Made by a program: the position numbers and the translations under genes
Assembly: GCA_938004375.1 (NCBI GenBank)
Contig: CALKWH010000201.1
Coordinates: 1-8,464, forward strand
Direction: 5' to 3'
Length of the DNA: 8,464 nucleotides
Source of the DNA: an uncultured Pseudomonadota bacterium
GTDB lineage: Bacteria > Myxococcota_A > Polyangia > HGW-17
Shown here: piece after piece, positions 1-4,867 of the stretch
Numbering within the stretch: position 1 is the stretch's first letter
Layout of the letters: each line of letters opens with the position of its first letter
The notes under the pieces: generated by a model
What the model was told of the DNA's origin: nothing
The model's input: only the letters and a program-made list of their open reading frames with translations
Database searches by the model: none

Positions 1-46
1 ACCACCGAGATCTACACTCTTTCCCTACACGACGCTCTTCCGATCT
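1..46 (+). other. Illumina P5-side sequencing adapter (artefact)
   Basis: The bases match the 3' part of the Illumina universal adapter, from ACCACCGAGATCTACAC through the typical end GCTCTTCCGATCT. The exact reverse complement stands at the other end of the window. This is library DNA, not genome. Any reading frame entering it, including that of the truncated gene at 47, is cut by the fragment end. Confidence 0.98.
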
Positions 47-106
47 GAGCTGGGCCGAATCACCAAGATCGATCAACCCAAACCCTCCGAGGAGCCCTTG
101 GAGTAA
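47..106 (+). CDS. C-terminal end of an unidentified protein (5' truncated)
   Basis: Directly after the adapter, one frame reads ELGRITKIDQPKPSEEPLE and then TAA at 104-106. Third codon positions are mostly G or C (15 of 19), like the recognised genes here, and the charged, Pro/Glu-rich ending looks like a natural C-terminus. The gene would lie 31 bases upstream of the next start and so could share its transcript. The alternative is that the neighbouring frame, open from base 48, belongs to the next gene and extends it upstream. That frame has weaker third-position GC and no obvious start, so I prefer this reading. No function can be assigned. Confidence 0.4.
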   Translation, partial: ELGRITKIDQPKPSEEPLE

Positions 107-137
107 CCGCCCCACGTGGGCAGAATGGAAAAACGCC

Positions 138-431
138 ATGATTTCAATCAAATTCCCCTATTCGCAGTCCGCTTACATGGACATCACCGGCCTTTCCGCG
201 CCTGGCCAGGCGCTGGGCGAGGGCGAGACCTTTTCGGATATCGAAGTTGACCTCGACGCGGCCGGCCCGCCCGCATACGACTCGGCCGTTTTCAAGCGCA
301 TCGCCAACCCGGGGGCGGACGGACTCCAATTCCTCGAATTCGAGTTGACCGAGGACGCCAGCCGCCGGACCTACTGCTACCACGTCAACCGCGACCTGCT
401 GCGCGGCACGCGGCTTTACGTCTCGACCTGA
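138..431 (+). CDS. hypothetical protein, 97 aa
   Basis: I do not recognise this family. The frame has strongly GC-biased third positions and ends in two adjacent stops (TGA TAG, 429-434), which supports it as a real gene. The ATG at 138 has a weak GGAAA ribosome binding site 6 bases upstream. The frame stays open to the fragment end, so an earlier start is not excluded. The protein is acidic, with runs such as SDIEVDLDAAG and LEFELTEDASR and a basic, aromatic end (YCYHVNRDLLRG). I see no signal peptide, membrane segment or Cys motif. It sits upstream of a tyrosine recombinase, so it may be accessory-element cargo, but nothing in its sequence shows this. A minus-strand ORF across the same bases looks like a shadow. 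Confidence 0.7.
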   Translation: MISIKFPYSQSAYMDITGLSAPGQALGEGETFSDIEVDLDAAGPPAYDSAVFKRIANPGADGLQFLEFELTEDASRRTYCYHVNRDLLRGTRLYVST

Positions 432-462
432 TAGGGCGGTCCACCTTTCGCCGCCTGCCGGG

Positions 463-495
463 GCTCCATGATCGCTTAGGCCACGGTCATGGAGC
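463..495 (+). terminator. strong hairpin downstream of the 97-aa gene
   Basis: Arms GCTCCATGATCG (463-474) and CGGTCATGGAGC (484-495) pair over 12 positions with one G-T wobble around a 9-base loop. It begins 29 bases after the second stop codon of the 97-aa gene. There is no T tract, so it is not a classical intrinsic terminator. It could protect the mRNA 3' end, be part of a structured leader for the recombinase gene, or be a recombination site. The pairing is seen directly; the role is inferred. Confidence 0.45.
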
Positions 496-557
496 AACCC
501 GGCGTTTCCCCGAAGGACGTGCCTGGTTTCTCTCCTTCCTGGGCACGCCCACCGCGC

Positions 558-581
558 CCTGGGGGACTTCGGTCCCCCGGG
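558..581 (+). ncRNA. C(UUCG)G tetraloop hairpin in the integrase leader
   Basis: GGGGGAC (561-567), TTCG, GTCCCCC (572-578) form a perfect 7-bp stem closed by the extra-stable C(UUCG)G tetraloop. A U-G wobble and two more G-C pairs extend it to 10 bp (558-581). No U tract follows. Together with the hairpins at 463-495 and 642-660 it makes the 232-base gap before the recombinase gene highly structured as RNA. It may be a terminator-like element, a structured leader or part of a small RNA. The fold is evident; the function is not. Confidence 0.5.
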
Positions 582-641
582 TCCACGCGGTCCTTGACGA
601 CGACGGAGATCTTGCGGTAGAGTCCGGGCGGGTTCCTCTCG

Positions 642-660
642 CCTGACTCCGGGAGTCAGG
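642..660. promoter_or_regulatory. perfect palindrome overlapping the integrase ribosome binding site
   Basis: CCTGACTCCGGGAGTCAGG is a perfect 19-base inverted repeat with 9-base arms and a central G, ending 3 bases before the integrase ATG. As DNA it looks like a dimeric repressor operator. As RNA it can form a 7-bp stem (642-648 with 654-660) around CCGGG, which places the likely Shine-Dalgarno GGGAG (651-655) in the loop and stem. Either way it could limit integrase expression. This role is inference from position and symmetry. Confidence 0.5.
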
Positions 661-663
661 ACA

Positions 664-1716
664 ATGCAAGAAAATATTCAACCATACAAGACCGGGCGCG
701 GGGAGCTGCGTTTCCGCGTCGATCTCGCCTTCTCGCATGAGGGGGTGTTTCATCGACATCGGCGTCAGGGCTTCCGCAGTGAGAAGGACGCGGCCTGCTG
801 GGCGCGAAAAACCGAACTGGTCATCCGCTCCGGCGGCAAGGTGGAAGCCAAGACGAAGGCCACGGCCGCACCAGACGACCCGCGCAACTGGACGACGGAT
901 GACGTGTTCGGACGCTTGGTGCCATACTGGGAGGCCGGGCGACTCAAACCGAACACCAGGCGGACCCTGATTTCCGTCTACAAGAACGGCCTTCGCCCTC
1001 GCATCGGAAAAAAACGGTGGGCGGCTCTGACCCAGCGTGACCTGGACGACCTCGCCAGCGGGCATTGGCGCGTTGCCGTGGGCTTCGCTGCGATCTGGAA
1101 GTGGGCGCGGAAGATCGGTGCGGTCATGCCGGATGCACGCTGGAACCCGCCCAAGCGCCCCACGTCACAACGCCTAGTCTGGCTGGAACCCGACGAGGCA
1201 CGGCGCGCGCTGGAGCTCCTGCCTGAACAGCACCGGCCCCTGTTCCTGTTCGCTCTCGGGTCAGGAATGCGGATCTCTGAGCTCCTGGGCCTTCGGTGGG
1301 GAGACATCGACCGGCGGCGCCGTCTGATTCACGTTGAACGTCAACGCAGTCAGACGAACGATGTCTCAACCCCGAAGTCCGGGAAGTCTCGCATCATCCC
1401 CCTTTCCGCGACTGCCCAGCAGGGCCTCGATATGCTGTCTCCTGGCCTTCCGGGCGCGTATGTGTTCCCTGTGTGCCACGCGGTGTTCGGCGGGGCCCTG
1501 CGGGCAATTTCACCCGCCCTCGGAAAGCAACTGACTCCCCACGTCCTCCGGCATACCTTCGCAAGCTGGGCAGTCCAGGCCGGAACACCGCTTGTCACCG
1601 TGGCGCGCGTCCTGGGCCATGGCACAACGGCCACGACGGAAATTTATTCCCATTTGGCCCCGTCGCATCTTCAAGACGGGGTGTCTGCCGTCGACGCTGC
1701 CTTCTCGAATTTCTGA
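664..1716 (+). CDS. tyrosine recombinase / phage-type integrase
   Basis: A 350-aa site-specific recombinase that would cut and rejoin DNA through a 3'-phosphotyrosine. The N-terminus (about 5-60) resembles the arm-type DNA-binding domain of phage and island integrases. Residues about 77-160 form the core-binding, SAM-like domain, and 172-345 the catalytic domain. All expected catalytic residues are visible: R203 in GSGMRISELLGL, K241 (or K238) in TPKSGKSRIIPL, H293 and R296 in HVLRH, H319 in VLGHG and Y328 in TEIYSHL. Length is normal for the family. The ATG has GGGAG 8 bases upstream, inside a palindrome, suggesting controlled translation. It lacks features I would expect of an integron integrase and resembles phage or genomic-island integrases. 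The gene ends in AT-richer, palindromic DNA, as often seen where an integrase gene adjoins an attachment site. Confidence 0.95.
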   Translation: MQENIQPYKTGRGELRFRVDLAFSHEGVFHRHRRQGFRSEKDAACWARKTELVIRSGGKVEAKTKATAAPDDPRNWTTDDVFGRLVPYWEAGRLKPNTRRTLISVYKNGLRPRIGKKRWAALTQRDLDDLASGHWRVAVGFAAIWKWARKIGAVMPDARWNPPKRPTSQRLVWLEPDEARRALELLPEQHRPLFLFALGSGMRISELLGLRWGDIDRRRRLIHVERQRSQTNDVSTPKSGKSRIIPLSATAQQGLDMLSPGLPGAYVFPVCHAVFGGALRAISPALGKQLTPHVLRHTFASWAVQAGTPLVTVARVLGHGTTATTEIYSHLAPSHLQDGVSAVDAAFSNF

Positions 1717-1756
1717 AAAATTCCATTGACAACTTTTGTCAAGTTCAGCTAAGCTG
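1707..1756. promoter_or_regulatory. cluster of three palindromes at the integrase 3' end (candidate att or operator region)
   Basis: Three inverted repeats follow one another: GAATTT-CTGAA-AAATTC (1707-1723, spanning the integrase stop codon), TTGACAA-CTT-TTGTCAA (1726-1742) and CAGCT-A-AGCTG (1746-1756). The centres are 19 and 17 bases apart, close to two helical turns. The DNA is much AT-richer than its surroundings. Such clusters occur as repressor operators of mobile elements and as integrase core or arm sites. The symmetry is seen directly. Which of these it is cannot be decided without the second att site or a regulator gene. Confidence 0.45.
1726..1755 (+). promoter_or_regulatory. possible promoter for the DUF350-HEAT-flavodoxin operon
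   Basis: TTGACA (1726-1731) is a perfect sigma-70 -35 box. TAAGCT (1750-1755) is a weak -10 with an 18-base spacer. The -35 lies inside the TTGACAA/TTGTCAA palindrome, so a protein bound there would block the promoter. It would give a leader of about 130 bases before the ATG at 1891. The -10 is poor and the true start could differ. Confidence 0.35.
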
Positions 1757-1793
1757 TCCTTACTAACCCGCTAACTACAAGGACGGTTTAGGC

Positions 1794-1865
1794 GTGCATC
1801 GACTTCTTGCGATCACCGTGACAGATACGAACACGTGCCTTGAACCACGAAGATTCTTGGGTTAA
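1794..1865 (+). CDS. possible 23-aa leader peptide or gene remnant
   Basis: GTG at 1794 has AAGGA at 1779-1783, 10 bases upstream, and opens a 23-codon frame ending in TAA at 1863-1865. Codon third positions are not strongly GC-biased, and the peptide (MHRLLAITVTDTN...) resembles nothing I know. It could be a leader peptide of the operon, the stump of a gene cut at an integration boundary, or chance. I keep it only because it lies between a possible promoter and the operon. Confidence 0.15.
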   Translation: MHRLLAITVTDTNTCLEPRRFLG

Positions 1866-1890
1866 GCTGTGGTCCGATTCGAGGTGCCCG

Positions 1891-2289
1891 ATGAACCGTC
1901 CCCTGCTGATCTGGATGCTCTGTCTCGCGCTCGTCGCCGGCGTGACCGCCCTCGCCGCGGCACCCGGCGCCGCCGAGCCCCCTCCTGGGACCGCCGCCCA
2001 GGTCGCCACCCCAACCGCCTGTCCGACCGTTCCATCCCCCCACACCGCCGCCGCGACGCGCAACGACGGTGTGTTCTCCCGCGTGCGGCCCGCCGACCTG
2101 GTGGCCGTAGTCGTGTACGCCCTGCTGGGCCTCTTCCTCGGGCTCCTGGGCTACAAGGTCTACGACTGGATCACCCCCTTCGATCTGCGGAAGGAACTCG
2201 AGATTGATCAGAACACCAGCGTCGGCATCGTGTGCGGCGCCATCATCCTGGGAATGTGCCTCATCGTCGCCGCGGCGATCCGGGGGTGA
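1891..2289 (+). CDS. DUF350-type inner-membrane protein with signal peptide, 132 aa
   Basis: Residues 68-131 match the DUF350 pattern: a membrane helix (about 69-87), then GYKVYDWITPFDLRKEL, then N-x-x-VGIVxGAIILG leading into a second helix (about 111-130). The N-terminus (1-28) is a signal peptide or signal anchor (MNRPLLIWMLCLALVAG), followed by a Pro/Ala/Thr-rich linker (29-60). Typical DUF350 proteins such as E. coli YjfL, as I recall, carry two such units in a similar length; here one unit is paired with an exported segment. The function of DUF350 is not established. The ATG at 1891 is chosen because GAGGTG lies 4 bases upstream and the signal peptide begins there; an in-frame TTG at 1840 would bury the signal. 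First gene of a three-gene operon, with 5 bases between its stop and the next start. Confidence 0.85.
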   Translation: MNRPLLIWMLCLALVAGVTALAAAPGAAEPPPGTAAQVATPTACPTVPSPHTAAATRNDGVFSRVRPADLVAVVVYALLGLFLGLLGYKVYDWITPFDLRKELEIDQNTSVGIVCGAIILGMCLIVAAAIRG

Positions 2290-2294
2290 GCGCC

Positions 2295-4301
2295 ATGGCC
2301 CGCCTTCTCCCCCTGCTCCTGCTCCCCTGGCTACTGTCCAACTGCGTGTCCGAACGCGACGCCGTGCTCGACGCGGCCCGCTCCGGCAACACCGCTTCCC
2401 GGGTGGCCGCCATCCAGAAGCTGGCCGAGGGCCCCTGGGACGCGCAGGCCGAGGACGTGGTCGTGGCCGCCCTCACCGACCACAGCCCGCTGGTGCGCAA
2501 AACCGCGGCGGCCGCCCTGGCGGGGCGCGGCACGGCGGTGGCCTGGCCCCTGGTGCGCCGCCTGAAGGACGGCGACCTGCGGGTCCGCGTCCAGGTGGCC
2601 CGCAGCCTCCACACGCTCCCGGCAGAGGACTTCGTCGTGGCCGCCCTGGTGCAGGCTCTGGGCGATCCGTCCCAGATGGTGCGGGCCGAGGTGGTCGGCG
2701 GTTTCCTGAAACGCGGCTGGAAGATCCGCGAGCTGCTGGCCTGGCGCGCGTTTTCGGAGCGGCTCTCGGCCCTCGAGCAACTGACCGCCCACTCCGCGAC
2801 GGACCAGGCAGCCGGTCTGGACCAACTCGCCCGCCTGCGGGCGCCCCAGGACTTCGCCTTCCTCTACGCCGCCCTGCGGCAGACCGATCCGTTCCTGGTG
2901 CAGGTCGCAGCGAAGGCGCTCGCCGCAGGCGGCGAACCCGGACACCTCGACCTGATCCTCGAGGCCGGGGGGCCAGAGCCCGAGGTCCTGCTGGCCACCT
3001 GGCTCGAGGCCACCTTGACGATCTCCCCCGAGCTCTTCGCCCGGGTCCGTACGCGCCTCTCGGTGTCCCAGTTGACCGCGATCCTTCAGCGGCGCGCCGC
3101 CCGGCTCACCTGCGCCTGGCTCACCGCCGAGCTGCCCCCGGACCTGGTGGGGCTGCTCCCCGCGGACTGCGAGGCGCCCGCCGCCCTGCCCTTCGCCCTG
3201 CGCTGGGCCTACCTGCGCCACCACGGCCGCGCCACCCCGGAACTGGAGACCGAGGCCCTCGGCCGCCTGGGCGAGCTCGAGGCGACCGGCCTCCGCCACC
3301 TGGCCCAGGCGCCCGCGACCCGCCCCGCGATCCTCGCCTGGTTCGCCGCGCGCTGGCAGGCTTACGTCACCGACCATGAGAAATGGATCCCTCAGGCCCG
3401 TTGGCAGCAGCTCGAGCTCACCGGCGACGACGATACGGCAGCAACTCCCGCGACCGCGGCGCCGGTCGACCGCTCCGCGACCGGGGCGCCGGTCGACCGC
3501 TCCGCGACCGGGGCGCCGGTCGACCGTCTGCTGGATACCTACCGGACCCGCTCCAACGTCGTCGAGGAGACCGAGCTCTTTCCGCCATCTTTCGACGTGC
3601 CTGGCTTCGCCCGCCTCCTCTCCGCCCTCGACGGCCTGACCGAGGCGGCCGACTGGCTCCGTACCGTGCTGCCGATGGCGCCGGCCCCGATCCTGGTCCA
3701 GGCCCTGCGGACGCTCTCCACCGTCTCGGGTCCCGGGTCCCCACTCCCCGAGGCGGCCCGGACCGCCCTCACCTCCGAAGAGCCCGAGGTGCGGGACGCG
3801 GCGGCCTCCCTCTTCGCCACCGCGGCCGACGTGCCGACCCTCGTCGCCCTGTTGCCGGGGGCCGAGCCTGCGATCCAGGAGCGCCTCCTCGAGGCCCTCG
3901 AGGAACGCGAGGGCACCGACGCGATCCCCGCCCTGACGAAACTGTTCTCCGAGGCGCCCACCGCCCGGTTGGCCCTTTGTCTGGCGCGCCTGCGCGCCCC
4001 CGGCATCCGGCAGGAGCTCCAGGCGCTGCTGGCCGAGGACACGGCGCTGGCCATGGCCCGGGACCGGGCAACCCTGCTTCTGGCCCTGGCCCTCTCGGGG
4101 CCCGCCGACGAGGCGTTCACCCAGCTCGTGCGCCGGGAACTGTGGCACCCCGATCCCCGGGTCCGCTGTGCCGCCCTGTCCCTGCTCGACCCCACGAACC
4201 GCGCCGACTTCGCCGCAGCCGATCCCCTCTGGGAGGTGCGGCGCTGCGCGGGAAATGCGATTCCGACCGGTCCGACCGGTCCCACCAGGAGCGTCCCATG
4301 A
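2295..4301 (+). CDS. HEAT-repeat protein, probable lipoprotein, 668 aa
   Basis: The N-terminus MARLLPLLLLPWLLSNC has a hydrophobic core and a Cys17 in a lipobox-like LSNC (Asn at -1 is unusual), so export and lipid anchoring are likely. The mature part begins with HEAT/PBS-lyase-type helical repeats (about 20-140, with motifs such as ALTDHSPLVRKTAAAAL and LGDPSQMVRAEV). A second group lies at about 485-650 (SEEPEVRDAAASLF, HPDPRVRCAALSLL). These folds are scaffolds for protein binding; I see no catalytic motif. Between them, residues 386-412 are three tandem 9-residue repeats (ATxAPVDRS), and the C-terminus has a short PTG repeat. The ATG at 2295 is preferred over an earlier in-frame ATG at 2232, which would place 21 charged residues before the signal and overlap the upstream gene. 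GGGGGTGAG precedes it. The stop overlaps the next start (ATGA), suggesting coupled translation. Confidence 0.85.
   Translation: MARLLPLLLLPWLLSNCVSERDAVLDAARSGNTASRVAAIQKLAEGPWDAQAEDVVVAALTDHSPLVRKTAAAALAGRGTAVAWPLVRRLKDGDLRVRVQVARSLHTLPAEDFVVAALVQALGDPSQMVRAEVVGGFLKRGWKIRELLAWRAFSERLSALEQLTAHSATDQAAGLDQLARLRAPQDFAFLYAALRQTDPFLVQVAAKALAAGGEPGHLDLILEAGGPEPEVLLATWLEATLTISPELFARVRTRLSVSQLTAILQRRAARLTCAWLTAELPPDLVGLLPADCEAPAALPFALRWAYLRHHGRATPELETEALGRLGELEATGLRHLAQAPATRPAILAWFAARWQAYVTDHEKWIPQARWQQLELTGDDDTAATPATAAPVDRSATGAPVDRSATGAPVDRLLDTYRTRSNVVEETELFPPSFDVPGFARLLSALDGLTEAADWLRTVLPMAPAPILVQALRTLSTVSGPGSPLPEAARTALTSEEPEVRDAAASLFATAADVPTLVALLPGAEPAIQERLLEALEEREGTDAIPALTKLFSEAPTARLALCLARLRAPGIRQELQALLAEDTALAMARDRATLLLALALSGPADEAFTQLVRRELWHPDPRVRCAALSLLDPTNRADFAAADPLWEVRRCAGNAIPTGPTGPTRSVP
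3450..3530 (+). repeat. three in-frame 27-bp tandem repeats in the HEAT gene
   Basis: Units at 3450-3476, 3477-3503 and 3504-3530 encode ATAAPVDRS, ATGAPVDRS and ATGAPVDRL. Units 1 and 2 differ at one base; unit 3 differs only near its end. Each unit contains the palindrome CGGTCGACCG. The repeats lie in a low-complexity linker between the two HEAT regions, so copy number could change without breaking the frame. Confidence 0.9.
4262..4279 (+). repeat. 9-bp tandem repeat at the 3' end of the HEAT gene
   Basis: TCCGACCGG occurs twice in direct succession (4262-4270, 4271-4279), followed by TCC. In frame it encodes part of a PTGPTGPT tail of the HEAT-repeat protein. It lies 8 bases before the ribosome binding site of the next gene (AGGAG, 4287-4291), so copy-number change would alter only the tail. 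Confidence 0.7.
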
Positions 4302-4789
4302 AGATCCTCGTCGTCTACGCCACCGGCTCGGGCTGCGCCCGGGAGACCGCCGGCGTCATCGCCGAAGCCCTGACCGCCCTGGGACACGAGCCCCGCGTCG
4401 AGGACGCGAAGGCCGCGCCCGCCCCCGACGGGTTCGACGCGGTCATCGCCGGGTCCGGAGTCCGGGCCGGGAAGTGGCACAAGTCGCTGGGCGTCTGGCT
4501 CGGCCGGCACCGCGAAGCCCTGGCCGCTCGCCCGCTGGCCCCGTTCACCGTGTGCCTGATGATGCGTGACCCCGAAAAACACCGCGACAGCGTGCGGGCC
4601 ATCGGCGACGCCGCGCTGGGGAAACTGGGCCTGACCCCGGTGTCCGCCGGCCTGTTCCCCGGCTGGTTCTTCCCCGAGCGGTTCGGCTTCTTCGAGCGCC
4701 TGATCCTGAAGATGATGCGGACCCCGGTGGGCGACTTCCGCGATCTCGAGGCCGTGCGCGCCTGGGCCCGCTCGACCTTCCCCGGGTAA
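4298..4789 (+). CDS. flavodoxin-fold protein, HemG/flavodoxin_5-like, 163 aa
   Basis: MKILVVYATGSGCARET (1-17) is the first strand and FMN phosphate-binding loop of flavodoxins. FDAVIAGSGVRAGKWHKSL (46-64) follows the pattern of the second flavin loop in the menaquinone-dependent protoporphyrinogen oxidase (HemG)/flavodoxin_5 group. The C-terminus has that group's GLFPGW (118-123) and GDFRDLEAVRAWA (145-157). It should bind FMN and act in electron transfer; the substrate is unknown, and nothing here points to haem synthesis. Length suits a single-domain flavodoxin. The ATG at 4298 is set by AGGAG at 4287-4291, 6 bases upstream, and overlaps the TGA of the HEAT gene (ATGA), so the two are probably translationally coupled. 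Last gene of the operon, converging on the radical SAM gene. Confidence 0.85.
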   Translation: MKILVVYATGSGCARETAGVIAEALTALGHEPRVEDAKAAPAPDGFDAVIAGSGVRAGKWHKSLGVWLGRHREALAARPLAPFTVCLMMRDPEKHRDSVRAIGDAALGKLGLTPVSAGLFPGWFFPERFGFFERLILKMMRTPVGDFRDLEAVRAWARSTFPG

Positions 4790-4799
4790 TCCCCTTCCC

Positions 4800-4840
4800 A
4801 ATCGAAATCGAAATCGAAATCGAAATCGAAATCGAAATCG
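4800..4840. repeat. ATCGAA hexanucleotide microsatellite
   Basis: ATCGAA is repeated perfectly six times plus ATCG from 4801 to 4840, with one extra matching A at 4800. It fills half of the 78-base spacer between the convergent flavodoxin and radical SAM genes, and is far more AT-rich than its surroundings. I see no classical hairpin-plus-T terminator in the spacer. The repeat may vary in copy number between strains. Frames through it give artefactual DFDFDF peptides. Confidence 0.95.
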
Positions 4841-4867
4841 TTCCCGATCCCCTCCAATCCCCGATTC

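Noticed and set aside
432..646. Open frame in the integrase leader ending VHAVLDDDGDLAVESGRV...PLA and TGA at 644-646
   Set aside because: The peptide looks protein-like and could be a gene remnant, but there is no start codon with a ribosome binding site, and the stretch is dominated by hairpins. Support is too weak to call a pseudogene.
664..1716. Integron integrase with attC sites
   Set aside because: The recombinase has a phage-type arm-binding N-terminus and I see no integron-specific insert. The leader hairpins do not show the conserved attC ends.
1750..1870. 8-bp direct repeat TAAGCTGT (1750-1757 and 1863-1870) as attachment-site copies
   Set aside because: Too short and only 113 bases apart; this can occur by chance and does not flank the integrase.
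47..1890. tRNA gene as integration target near the recombinase
   Set aside because: I found no T-arm or cloverleaf pattern in the non-coding parts 432-663 or 1717-1890.
2331..4148. 605-aa minus-strand ORF opposite the HEAT gene
   Set aside because: It is a Gly/Gln/Arg-rich shadow frame caused by high GC. The plus strand has HEAT repeats, a signal sequence and good start signals.
4315..4857. Minus-strand ORF beginning with DFDFDFDF
   Set aside because: The repeat peptide comes from the ATCGAA microsatellite, and the rest opposes the flavodoxin gene.
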